Positions 15,428-22,818 of a DNA stretch of 54,113 nt are shown here, one piece after another. Both the position numbers and the translations under genes were made by a program. The stretch lies in NCBI GenBank assembly GCA_031127075.1, contig JARIFA010000010.1, positions 1 to 54,113 on the forward strand. Direction: 5' to 3'. Origin of the DNA: Gemmatimonadota bacterium (GTDB taxonomy: Bacteria; Gemmatimonadota; Gemmatimonadetes; Gemmatimonadales; Gemmatimonadaceae). Each line of letters starts with the position of its first letter. Positions within the stretch are counted from its first letter, which is position 1. The notes beneath the pieces were generated by a model, which did no database searches, had not been told where the DNA came from, and saw only the letters and a program-made list of their open reading frames with translations.

Positions 15428-16848
15428 GCGGGTGCGTAGCAGCCGACATGCAACGGCTCCGGGCGCGTGACCGCGTCCGTGATGGTGACGCGAAGTCCGA
15501 CGAGACGCATCGGCGGGACCTCGAGCAGGCGACGGTACCCGATGGTCGTCCCGCGCGACACGACATGCCAGCGGCCGTCGGCGGTGCGCCCCTCGAGCTG
15601 ATGCGCCGCGACCGCCTGTCCCAACGCGATCGGCTCCCGCAGGTCCACGATCCCGACCATCGCCGGGCGGGGCAGGTCGAGCTCCAGCACCGCGGTCGTA
15701 GCCCCGGTGGTGCGCCACCGCATCGTGCCACCCGCCGCGAGGTCATGCACGAAGCGCGCCTCGAGTCGCGCACGCATCGCGAGCAGGCTCGCGACGTCCC
15801 GCTCATGCAGGAGCCCACGACGGTCCGGCGGGACGTTGAGCAACAGCTTCGAGTTCCGCCCGACGGAGGAGAAGTAGAGCGAGACGAGATCGTCCGCGCT
15901 GCGCACGCGCGCGTCCTCGGCGGCATGGTAGAACCACCCCGGACGGATGGAGACGTCGGTCTCCCCGGGTCGCCAGACGGTCCCATCGCGATCGCCGTCC
16001 TGCAGGGAGCGCATCACCTCATCCCCCGTCATCCCGGGGACGGGGACGATGTCCGGGCGCACCGTCGACCAGTTCGTCGTGCCGGCGACGCCGCGTTCGT
16101 TGCCGATCCAGCGGATATCGGGCCCCGCATCGGAGAACATCACGGCCTCGGGCTGCAACCGGCGCACCAGGCCCCACGTCGCGGGCCAGTCATAGACCTG
16201 CCGTTTCCCGTTCGGGCCCTCGCCGTTCGCCCCGTCAAACCAGACCTCTTGGATCGGACCGTAGCGGGTGAGGAGCTCGGTGAGCTGCGCCTGATAGACG
16301 GCGTTGTACGCCGGGGTGTCGCCGTAGGTGGGGTGGTTCTGGTCCCAGGGCGAGAGGTAGAGCCCGGGCCGCAGCCCCTCCGCTCGACAGGCGTCGACGA
16401 ACTCACGGACGAGGTCTCCTTGCCCATCGCGCCACGGGCTCGACGCCACGGAGTGCGTGGTGGTGGCGGTCGGCCAGAGACAGAAGCCGTCGTGGTGTTT
16501 GGCGGTGAGGACCATCGCGCGGAACCCCGCCGCGCGCGCGGTGCGCGCCCACTGTCGGGCATCGAGGGCGGTCGGTGCGAAGAGCGCCGGCGATTCGCGC
16601 CCATCCCCCCACTCGCGGTCGGTGAAGGTGTTCACGCCAAAGTGGATGAACATCGCGAGTTCGTCCTGCTGCCAGCGGAGCTGCGCGGGGGTGGGGACGG
16701 GGCGACCCGCGAGGGGTGCCCGCGACGGCGGTGCCGGCCGGCCGCCGGCCCGTACGAGCCCAGGGGCGGCGGGCTCCGCGAGGAGGCGGCGGGCGCTCAG
16801 CGCGGCGAGGAGCCCGCCGGCGACGAAGGTGCGACGGTCGATGGACAT
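15424..16848 (-). CDS. Alpha-L-fucosidase-like glycoside hydrolase (GH29), Tat-exported
   Basis: A 474-residue protein with a twin-arginine signal (RRTFVAGGLLAAL), so it is exported folded. GH29 features are FIHFGVNTFTDREWGDG, LTAKHHDGFCLWPT, LYLSPWDQN and EVWFDGANGEGP, in which Asp205 is at the nucleophile position. A beta-rich C-terminal region (about 375-474) follows. It would release alpha-L-fucose, or a related sugar, from glycans. It diverges from a secreted hypothetical protein across a 49-base gap and is followed by an overlapping DinB gene. Exact sugar specificity is unproven. Confidence 0.9.
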   Translation of the reverse strand: MSIDRRTFVAGGLLAALSARRLLAEPAAPGLVRAGGRPAPPSRAPLAGRPVPTPAQLRWQQDELAMFIHFGVNTFTDREWGDGRESPALFAPTALDARQWARTARAAGFRAMVLTAKHHDGFCLWPTATTTHSVASSPWRDGQGDLVREFVDACRAEGLRPGLYLSPWDQNHPTYGDTPAYNAVYQAQLTELLTRYGPIQEVWFDGANGEGPNGKRQVYDWPATWGLVRRLQPEAVMFSDAGPDIRWIGNERGVAGTTNWSTVRPDIVPVPGMTGDEVMRSLQDGDRDGTVWRPGETDVSIRPGWFYHAAEDARVRSADDLVSLYFSSVGRNSKLLLNVPPDRRGLLHERDVASLLAMRARLEARFVHDLAAGGTMRWRTTGATTAVLELDLPRPAMVGIVDLREPIALGQAVAAHQLEGRTADGRWHVVSRGTTIGYRRLLEVPPMRLVGLRVTITDAVTRPEPLHVGCYAPA

Positions 16849-16857
16849 CGGTCCGCC

Positions 16858-16863
16858 TATTAT
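16858..16863. promoter_or_regulatory. TATTAT element in the fucosidase/secreted-protein divergent gap
   Basis: TATTAT is the only AT-rich hexamer in the 49-base gap. On the plus strand it is a -10-like box for the gene at 16898; on the minus strand overlapping CATAAT (16859-16864) ends ten bases before ATG 16848. The two promoters may overlap and exclude one another. Confidence 0.4.
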
Positions 16864-16885
16864 GGTTCGGGAACGCCCTCACCAT

Positions 16886-16891
16886 AAGGAG
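16886..16891 (+). promoter_or_regulatory. Shine-Dalgarno AAGGAG
   Basis: AAGGAG ends six bases before ATG 16898 and fixes this start for the secreted protein, against a longer open frame starting at 16457 that is antisense to the fucosidase gene. Confidence 0.75.
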
Positions 16892-16897
16892 ACCCCG

Positions 16898-17581
16898 ATG
16901 CGTCCCTACGTCCTCGCGAGCCTGCTCGTCGCCGCGCTCGCCCTCCCCACCGCCGCGCATGCGCAGGACGACGCGGACCGTTCCGTCGCCGACGGCGGCA
17001 TCAAGGTCGCCGGCTGGAAGGGCCGGATCGACCGGCGGGCGATCACACAGGGGAAGACGATCAACGACTCGCGCTTCGTCACCGAGGGGCGTGGCTTCCG
17101 TGCCTCGGTCGGGCCGGCGGGGATCTTCTGGAATCCGGCGAACACCGTCGCCGGGGACTACGAGGTGATGGGCACCTTCACCGAGCACAAGATGGCCGCG
17201 GCGCATCCGCACTCGTACGGCATCTTCATCGGCGGGCAGGGGCTCGAGTCGGATACCGAGTCGCTGATGTACTGCATCGTCTATGGGACCGGGAGCTACG
17301 CGATCAAGACGTTCCGCGGCGCGACGGTCTCGACGATCGTCGGCACGACGCCGCACCCCGCGATCAAGAAGGCCGATGCCACGACGGGGCAGGCGGTGAA
17401 CACCGTCGGCTGGCGCGTGCGCGGTGGGCAGGCGAGCTGCGTGGTGAATGGCCAGGTGGTGCGGACGCTCGAGCGTGCGCAGTTCGTGGCGGCGGATAAG
17501 CTGACGACCACGGACGGCAACTGGGGGATCCGGGCGACGCACAACGTCGAGTTCAGCGTCTCGGGGCTGATGAAGCACTAA
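16898..17581 (+). CDS. Secreted beta-sandwich-like hypothetical protein
   Basis: A 227-residue protein with a clear signal peptide (VLASLLVAALALPTAAHAQ). The mature part alternates short beta strands, including ASVGPAGIFWNPANTVAGDYEVMGTF, YGIFIGGQGLE and NWGIRATHNVEFSVSGLMKH, as in concanavalin-like or DUF1080-type folds that bind or cleave glycans. I see no certain catalytic residues. Its divergent neighbour is a fucosidase, which suggests a carbohydrate link, by inference only. A 15-bp hairpin follows the stop. Confidence 0.75.
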   Translation: MRPYVLASLLVAALALPTAAHAQDDADRSVADGGIKVAGWKGRIDRRAITQGKTINDSRFVTEGRGFRASVGPAGIFWNPANTVAGDYEVMGTFTEHKMAAAHPHSYGIFIGGQGLESDTESLMYCIVYGTGSYAIKTFRGATVSTIVGTTPHPAIKKADATTGQAVNTVGWRVRGGQASCVVNGQVVRTLERAQFVAADKLTTTDGNWGIRATHNVEFSVSGLMKH

Positions 17582-17602
17582 GTCAGGGAATCCGGTGGGG
17601 TG

Positions 17603-17636
17603 GACGGGGCGGGTCCCGAACGGGGCCCGCCCCGTC
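17603..17636 (+). terminator. Strong hairpin, 15-bp stem with GAAC loop
   Basis: The outer arms GACGGGGCGGG and CCCGCCCCGTC pair perfectly over 11 bases; four more pairs (one T-G wobble) bring the stem to 15 around a GAAC tetraloop. It lies 21 bases after the secreted-protein stop. No T-tract follows, so it may stop transcription poorly on its own or need Rho, but it isolates the downstream sulfur operon. Confidence 0.65.
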
Positions 17637-17666
17637 GTGCGCTTGCGGCCTGCGCGATCTGGCGGT

Positions 17667-17690
17667 ATAACCATATCGGCATACGGTTAT
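17667..17690. promoter_or_regulatory. 24-bp imperfect palindrome, candidate ArsR-family operator
   Basis: Half-sites ATAACCATAT and ATACGGTTAT flank a CGGC centre; the second half reverse-complements to ATAACCGTAT, differing at one position. It is the most AT-rich stretch near the operon and sits 35 bases before the first ATG (17726), where it would overlap the promoter. Winged-helix ArsR/SmtB repressors bind such 10-4-10 AT-rich palindromes, and the operon ends with an ArsR gene. Binding is inferred. Confidence 0.6.
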
Positions 17691-17725
17691 TCAACACCCT
17701 CCACCCCGCCGGAGCGCTCCTCCCG

Positions 17726-18667
17726 ATGCGACGTCTCCCCCTCGCGGCCCTCGCCCTCCTCGTCTCCGCCTGCGGCGGACGCGACGAGGCCGCCCCCGCC
17801 GCCCACGCCGGATCCGCCGTGGTCTTCACCGAGGCCGCCTGGCAGCCGAAGCGCGAGGCCGACATCCCCGCCGACTCGATGGGGGCCTCCATCAAGCGCG
17901 GGCTCTACCTCCTCCGCTTCACCCCGGAGAGCCTCCCCGCCTACGCGACCTCCAACCTGCGCTGCACGAGCTGCCACCAGGATGATGGCCTCGACCCCAA
18001 GGCGGCCCCCCTCACGGGCTCGCACGCCCGCTTCCCGAAGTACATGGCGCGCTCCGGCACCGTCATCGCCCTCGCCGACCGCGTGAACTACTGCTTCACC
18101 CGCTCCCTCGCCGGCAACGCGATCCCGGTCGGCAGCCGCGAGATGACCGACATCCTCGCCTACTTCGCCTTCATCTCGCAGGACGTCCCGGTCGGCACGA
18201 AGATCGCCGGCCACGACGGCCTGATCTCGATGCCCGACACCCTGGTCGGCGACATCGCCCGCGGCGAGGCGCTCTACACCGCGAAGACCTGCGTCACCTG
18301 TCACGGCGCCAACGGCGCCGGCGCCGGCCCGATCCCCGCCCTCTGGGGCCCGACGTCGTACTCGATCGGCGCCTCGATGGCCCGCCTCGAGCGCGCGGCG
18401 AGCTTCATCATGCACAACATGCCGCAGACGGCCCCGGGCTCCCTCACCCCGCAGGAGGCCTTCGACCTCTCGGCCTACATCAATTCGCATCCGCGTCCGG
18501 ACTCCCCGGGCAAGGAAGACGATTGGCCGATGGGTGGTGCGCCGACCGACGTCCCCTACGCGACCAAGGGGCACGCGGCGTTCAACCCGCCCGCCGTGCT
18601 CCCGCGTGCGAATCCGCGCGGCGCGGTCGTCCCGAATCCGCCGGTGATCGGCCGAGGCGCGCAGTGA
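17726..18667 (+). CDS. Dihaem cytochrome c lipoprotein, thiosulfate dehydrogenase (TsdA)-like
   Basis: A 313-residue lipoprotein (lipobox LVSAC, Cys16) with two c-type haem sites: CTSCH (80-84) and CVTCH (189-193). Between them, RVNYCFTRSLAG places Cys123 where TsdA-type enzymes carry a cysteine ligand to haem 1. MP at 232-233 is a likely distal ligand for haem 2. TsdA enzymes oxidise thiosulfate to tetrathionate, or do the reverse, in the periplasm. The stop overlaps the GTG of soxC (GTGA). ATG 17726 gives a proper signal peptide. It is the first gene of the sulfur operon; an electron-transfer role with SoxCD is the main alternative. Confidence 0.82.
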   Translation: MRRLPLAALALLVSACGGRDEAAPAAHAGSAVVFTEAAWQPKREADIPADSMGASIKRGLYLLRFTPESLPAYATSNLRCTSCHQDDGLDPKAAPLTGSHARFPKYMARSGTVIALADRVNYCFTRSLAGNAIPVGSREMTDILAYFAFISQDVPVGTKIAGHDGLISMPDTLVGDIARGEALYTAKTCVTCHGANGAGAGPIPALWGPTSYSIGASMARLERAASFIMHNMPQTAPGSLTPQEAFDLSAYINSHPRPDSPGKEDDWPMGGAPTDVPYATKGHAAFNPPAVLPRANPRGAVVPNPPVIGRGAQ

Positions 18668-19932
18668 GTCGCCGGCGTCCGACCGAGGGCGGTCCTGCCC
18701 TCTCCCGGCGCGCCCTCCTCACCGGCACCGCCGGCGCCCTGGGCGGCGCCGTGCTCGCCGGACTCCCCGGCGTCCTCGATGGGCAAGAGGCCGCCCCCGC
18801 GCGCCCCATCGTCCCGGAGGACGCCACCAAGCTACAGGGCGCGGCGACCTCGCCCCTCGGTGAGCGCTCGCCGTTCGTCACGGCCTCGCGCGCCCCATAC
18901 GGGGAGACGGTCGGTAGCTCACTGACGCCGCTCCAAGACCTCACTGGCGTCGTCACGCCCTCCGACCTCCACTTCGAGCGGCACCACGCCGGCATCCCGG
19001 CGCTCGACCCCGAGCGGCACACGCTGACGATCCACGGCCTCGTGGAACGCCCGCTCACCTTCTCCGTCGATGACCTCAAGCGGTTTCCGCAGACGGTCCG
19101 CACCTACTTCATCGAGTGCTCCGGCAACGGACGCGCGGCCTATCGGGAACCGAAGCCCGAGATGACGGCACAGAAAGTCTCGGGGATGCTCTCGACCTCG
19201 GAGTGGACGGGGGTGCCGCTCGCGACCCTCTTCCGCGAGGTCGGGGCGAAGCCCGAGGCGAAGTGGTTCCTCGCCGAGGGGGGTGATGCCTGCCTGATGA
19301 CGCGGTCCGTGCCGATGGCGAAGGCGTGGGACGACGCGATGGTCGTCTGGGCGCAGAACGGCGAGCCGCTGAGGCCGGCCCAAGGATATCCGATCCGTCT
19401 CCTCCTCCCGGGATGGGAGGGGAACATCAACGTGAAGTGGCTGCGCCGGCTCGAGCTCGGCGCCGCCCCGTGGATGACGCGATGGGAGACGGCGAAGTAC
19501 ACCGATCCGCGTCCTGACCACACGGCCGATATGTTCACCTTCGCGCAGCAGGCGAAGTCGATCATCACGAGCCCCTCACATCCGGGACGCATCGCGTCGC
19601 CGGGCTGGCACGCCGTCCACGGGCTCGCCTGGACCGGACGCGGCCGCATCACGAAGGTCGAGGTGAGCGTCGATGGCGGTGGGCGCTGGCACGAGGCGGA
19701 GCTCCTCGGCGAGGTGCGCCCGAAGGCACCGGTGCGCTTCCAGCACATGTGGGAGTGGCGCGGTGACGCGGCCACGCTCCTCTCCCGCGCGACCGACGAG
19801 ACCGGTGAGGTGCAGCCTACGCGTACCGCGCTCATCGCGACGCGTGGCATCGGCACCGACTACCACTTCAACCAGATCGTGGGGTGGCAGGTCGCGCGCG
19901 ACGGCGCCGTTACCTTCCACGGGGAGACCTGA
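18664..19932 (+). CDS. soxC: SoxC-like molybdopterin sulfane/sulfite dehydrogenase
   Basis: A 422-residue protein with a Tat signal (SRRALLTGTAGALGGAVLAG), as expected for a molybdoenzyme exported folded. The sulfite-oxidase core shows FIECSGNGRAAY with Cys152, the molybdenum ligand. SoxC-type segments follow: SEWTGVPLATLFREVG, GEPLRPAQGYPIRLLLPGWEGNINVKWLRRLEL, then a C-terminal dimerisation domain (GLAWTGRGRITKVEVSVDGGGRW). SoxC works with cytochrome SoxD to oxidise the sulfane sulfur on SoxY. The GTG at 18664 overlaps the previous TGA, and soxD follows four bases later. No soxY is seen nearby, so a free sulfite substrate is possible. Confidence 0.9.
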   Translation: MSRRRPTEGGPALSRRALLTGTAGALGGAVLAGLPGVLDGQEAAPARPIVPEDATKLQGAATSPLGERSPFVTASRAPYGETVGSSLTPLQDLTGVVTPSDLHFERHHAGIPALDPERHTLTIHGLVERPLTFSVDDLKRFPQTVRTYFIECSGNGRAAYREPKPEMTAQKVSGMLSTSEWTGVPLATLFREVGAKPEAKWFLAEGGDACLMTRSVPMAKAWDDAMVVWAQNGEPLRPAQGYPIRLLLPGWEGNINVKWLRRLELGAAPWMTRWETAKYTDPRPDHTADMFTFAQQAKSIITSPSHPGRIASPGWHAVHGLAWTGRGRITKVEVSVDGGGRWHEAELLGEVRPKAPVRFQHMWEWRGDAATLLSRATDETGEVQPTRTALIATRGIGTDYHFNQIVGWQVARDGAVTFHGET

Positions 19933-19935
19933 GCG

Positions 19936-20526
19936 ATGCGTCGTCTCTTTCCCCTCACGCTCCTCGCCGCACTCGTCGCCTGTCGTGGCGGTGATGGCCC
20001 GAGCGGGTCCGACACGGCGGACGCCGGCACACGCTACGGCCTCGGCCGCCCCGCCGACGCACAGTTCGTTGCGCGCCTCGATACCGACATCGATCCCTCG
20101 GGCGCGGCGCTCCCCGCCGGCCGCGGCACCGCCGCCGAAGGGGCGGTGCTCTATGCCGCGCAGTGTGCGATGTGTCATGGCGCAGAAGGCCTCGGGATGC
20201 CCCCGGCCTTCCCGCGGCTCCTCGGCCGTGATCCGAAGGCCGAGGACTTCACCTTCGCGTCGGACCACAAGCTGCCGAAGACCATCGGGAACTACTGGCC
20301 GTACGCGACCACGCTCTTCGACTACATCCGTCGAGCGATGCCCCTGACGGCGCCGGGCTCGCTGACCGACGATCAAGTCTATGCGCTCACCGCGTACCTC
20401 CTCGCCGCCGACGGCGTGATCCCGAAGGAGACCACCCTCGACGCCGCGGCGCTCGCGGCCGTGAAGATGCCGTACACCGATCGATTCATCTGGTCCGCCG
20501 AAGCGGGCAGCCAGGACCGCGACTGA
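19936..20526 (+). CDS. soxD: SoxD-like cytochrome c lipoprotein
   Basis: A 196-residue lipoprotein (lipobox LVAC, Cys16). It matches SoxD in order: GLGRPADAQFVARLDTDIDPSG, AALPAGRGTAAEGAVLYAAQ, haem site CAMCH (77-81), KTIGNYWPYATTLFDYIRRAMP with Met135 as likely distal ligand, and DDQVYALTAYLL. It would take electrons from the SoxC molybdenum centre. It carries one haem site, whereas some SoxD proteins have two. The start is four bases after soxC, the classical soxCD order. Confidence 0.9.
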   Translation: MRRLFPLTLLAALVACRGGDGPSGSDTADAGTRYGLGRPADAQFVARLDTDIDPSGAALPAGRGTAAEGAVLYAAQCAMCHGAEGLGMPPAFPRLLGRDPKAEDFTFASDHKLPKTIGNYWPYATTLFDYIRRAMPLTAPGSLTDDQVYALTAYLLAADGVIPKETTLDAAALAAVKMPYTDRFIWSAEAGSQDRD

Positions 20527-20548
20527 CTCTCACCACCCGACACAGCAG

Positions 20549-21079
20549 ATGACCACCACCATCGACTCCTCGACCGGCAAGACCCCATGGGTCTTCTACG
20601 GCGTCCTCTTCGGGATCCTCGGCACCCTCTCGATCCTCGCGTGGGGGCCGATCGGTGTCTCCGGCACCTACCCGCGAGTGATCGGCGAGCTGCTCACGCT
20701 GGTCGTCCCTGACTACGCCGCCGGGAACCCATACCTGCAGAAGATGGGACATCTCTTCGCCAAGACGGAGACCTATCTCGTGATCGGGCTCCTCCTCGGC
20801 GGCTTCCTCGGCGCGCGACTCAACAAGGAGAAGGCGCCGGCCTGTGAGATGATCCATCCCTCGGAGAAGACGACGGGGCGCCGCTACCGCGACGCCTTCA
20901 TCGGCGGCTTCCTGATCGTCTTCGGGGCGCGGATCGCCGGCGGCTGCACCAGCGGGCACATCATCTCCGGGATCACGCAGCTCTCCGTGAGCGGGTTCAT
21001 CTTCGCGGCCGGCGTCTTCGCGACCGGCATCCTCACCGCCAAGACCCTCAAGCGCCGCCATGTCGCGGCGGAGGCCTGA
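20549..21079 (+). CDS. YeeE/YedE family permease, first half
   Basis: A 176-residue membrane protein with four or so helices, carrying the sulfur-transport signature GARIAGGCTSGHIISGITQLS with a conserved cysteine. In TsuA-type proteins such cysteines pass thiosulfate through the membrane. A second half follows two bases after the stop, so together the two genes resemble the paired small permeases found beside sulfide or persulfide regulators. It probably moves thiosulfate or another sulfur species between periplasm and cytoplasm; the direction is unknown. Confidence 0.88.
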   Translation: MTTTIDSSTGKTPWVFYGVLFGILGTLSILAWGPIGVSGTYPRVIGELLTLVVPDYAAGNPYLQKMGHLFAKTETYLVIGLLLGGFLGARLNKEKAPACEMIHPSEKTTGRRYRDAFIGGFLIVFGARIAGGCTSGHIISGITQLSVSGFIFAAGVFATGILTAKTLKRRHVAAEA

Positions 21080-21081
21080 CC

Positions 21082-21621
21082 ATGACCGCCTTCTACGGCC
21101 TCCTCATCGGCGTCGCGATGGGCTTCTTCATCCAGCGCGTCCGCGCCTCCAGCCCCGGGATGATCGTCCGCAACCTCCGACTCGAGAACCTCTCCGTCAT
21201 CAAGTTCATGGCGCTCACGATGGCGGTGGGGATGGTGCTCGTGTACGGCCTCAACCTCGTCATCCCGTCGGCGATGCACTTCGACGTGAAGCCGACCTAC
21301 GTCCTCGGGGTGCTCCTCGGCGGCCTCGTCTTCGGCGTCGGGTTCGGCATCGGTGGGTACTGCCCCGGCACTTCGGTGGTCGGCATCGGCGAGGGCCGGA
21401 AGGACGCCATCGTCGCGATGCTCGGTGGCGTCGTCGGCGCGCTCGTCTTCACGCTCGTCTACACGACGCTGATCGCGCCGATCGTGAAGGTGGCGGACCT
21501 CGGCAAGATCACGCTCGCCGACGTGACCCACGTCTCGCCCTTCGTGCTCGCGGTGGTCGTCTCGGCCGTCTTCCTCGTGGTGATCAAGCTCCTCCCGACC
21601 GAGGTCGGCGCGAAGCGATGA
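21082..21621 (+). CDS. YeeE/YedE family permease, second half
   Basis: A 179-residue membrane protein of the same family as its neighbour. Its signature GVGFGIGGYCPGTSVVGIGEG contains the conserved cysteine, preceded by VLGVLLGGLVFG and followed by three further hydrophobic segments. It starts two bases after the first half and its TGA overlaps the ATG of the ArsR gene (ATGA). The two halves probably work as one transporter unit. Confidence 0.88.
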   Translation: MTAFYGLLIGVAMGFFIQRVRASSPGMIVRNLRLENLSVIKFMALTMAVGMVLVYGLNLVIPSAMHFDVKPTYVLGVLLGGLVFGVGFGIGGYCPGTSVVGIGEGRKDAIVAMLGGVVGALVFTLVYTTLIAPIVKVADLGKITLADVTHVSPFVLAVVVSAVFLVVIKLLPTEVGAKR

Positions 21622-21995
21622 GCACTCGCCGACCGGTGCGTCACGCCACGACGGCGCGACGCACTCCCACCCCAGCGCTCCTCGAACTCGTCGCCGGCCG
21701 CTTTCGCGCCCTGGGTGAGCCCGCGCGCCTCGGCATCCTCCACGCCCTGGAGCACGGCCCGCTGAGTGTCACGGCGCTCGTGGAGCGCACGGGATTGGGT
21801 CAGGCCAACCTCTCGAAGCACCTGCAGCAGCTGCATGCGGCGGGCTTCGTGTCGCGATCCCGGCGGGGGATGTTCGTCGACTATGCCCTCGCGGATGCGG
21901 ACGTCCTGCGGCTCTGCGAGCTGATGTGCGGGCGACTCGACGACGATCTCGCCGCGACACAGGCGGTGATGGCACCGCAGCGGCGGAGCGCCTAG
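21618..21995 (+). CDS. ArsR-family transcriptional regulator
   Basis: A 125-residue winged-helix protein: FRALGEPARLGILHAL (helix 1-2), GPLSVTALVERTGLGQANLSKHLQQL (recognition helix) and the wing AAGFVSRSRRGMFVDYALA. Its only two cysteines lie together in the last helix (LCELMC). The persulfide sensors BigR/SqrR instead use one cysteine in an earlier helix and one at the end, so the sensing chemistry may differ. ATG 21618 overlaps the permease stop. It probably represses its own operon through the palindrome at 17667-17690. Its TAG shares CTAG with the convergent DDAH stop. Confidence 0.9.
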   Translation: MSTRRPVRHATTARRTPTPALLELVAGRFRALGEPARLGILHALEHGPLSVTALVERTGLGQANLSKHLQQLHAAGFVSRSRRGMFVDYALADADVLRLCELMCGRLDDDLAATQAVMAPQRRSA

Positions 21996-22786
21996 CGGCC
22001 AATTGGGGGCGCGAGGGTCCGCAGGATCAGCGAACAGCAGGTCACCGCGCCCTCCGCTTTTGCCAGCTCGCTCGCATCGACGAGGTGCGGCGTGTACCCG
22101 TGGTCCTCGAGCCGTGCACGCGTGCGTGGGTACGCTTCGTCGTACAGAAGCTGGTTCCCGATCCGGAGGACATTGGCGCCCATCGGCTCGTCCGGATGGA
22201 CGGCGATCGTCCGCAGCGGCGTGAACGCCGCGGGATCGACCCAATCGGGATTACAGAGCACCGTCGCGTCGTCGACCGCGGTGGCCGCCGTCTTCAGATG
22301 TAGGCATCCGGTGACCGTCACACCCTCCACCATGTAGCCGTGCGGCGCGAGGAGCGCGCCGAGCTGTGCGATCCCCTCGGCGTTGGTCCGCGCGGTCTGC
22401 CCGATGAACACACGGCGTCCGACCACCAGCACATCCCCGCCATCAAGCGTCGCGGGGGCGGTGATGCGGACGACCGGACGGACCTCGGCGAGCGCGGCCT
22501 CGACGGCCATGACCTCCCCGCGCCGCGAGTCGGCGCCGGGGCGCGTGACGACGGCGACCTCGTCGAAGACGACGGCGGTGTCCTCGATGAAGACCGAGTC
22601 GGGGAAGGCCGGCGCCGGGGCGATGCGCCGCACCGTGCAGCCGAGGGTGGCGAGGAGCCGCTCGTACCCGGCGTGCTGGATGCGGGCACGCGTCACGTCG
22701 ATCGGGGTCCGCGCGAGATGCGTGAGCTCGCAGTCCACCATGGACGGCGCGACATCTCGGGTGAAGGCGAGGAACGGGGTGGTCAT
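21992..22786 (-). CDS. Dimethylarginine dimethylaminohydrolase-like amidinotransferase-fold enzyme
   Basis: A 264-residue protein of the DDAH/arginine-deiminase superfamily. Catalytic residues are visible: His163 (VTGCLHLKTA), Cys250 (EGAVTCCSL) and acidic residues in FIEDTAVV and LDGGDVLV. It would hydrolyse methylated arginine, or a related guanidine, to citrulline plus an amine. The size fits DDAH, which is shorter than bacterial arginine deiminases (about 400 residues). It diverges from an APC-type permease with only 32 bases between, which supports shared control of arginine-like substrate use. A second Cys next to the catalytic one is unusual but not disabling. Confidence 0.88.
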   Translation of the reverse strand: MTTPFLAFTRDVAPSMVDCELTHLARTPIDVTRARIQHAGYERLLATLGCTVRRIAPAPAFPDSVFIEDTAVVFDEVAVVTRPGADSRRGEVMAVEAALAEVRPVVRITAPATLDGGDVLVVGRRVFIGQTARTNAEGIAQLGALLAPHGYMVEGVTVTGCLHLKTAATAVDDATVLCNPDWVDPAAFTPLRTIAVHPDEPMGANVLRIGNQLLYDEAYPRTRARLEDHGYTPHLVDASELAKAEGAVTCCSLILRTLAPPIGR

Positions 22787-22793
22787 CCCCTCC

Positions 22794-22799
22794 AGTCTA
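22794..22799 (-). promoter_or_regulatory. TAGACT box, 7 nt before the DDAH ATG
   Basis: On the minus strand TAGACT is followed by GGAGGGG and then ATG 22786. The hexamer fits TAnnnT; the purine run touches the ATG, too close for a normal Shine-Dalgarno. Confidence 0.4.
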
Positions 22800-22818
22800 A
22801 CCCCATATTCCCCACACG

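Noticed and set aside
17726-21995. Complete Sox system
   Set aside because: Only soxC and soxD are present; no soxX, Y, Z, A or B can be seen in the window.
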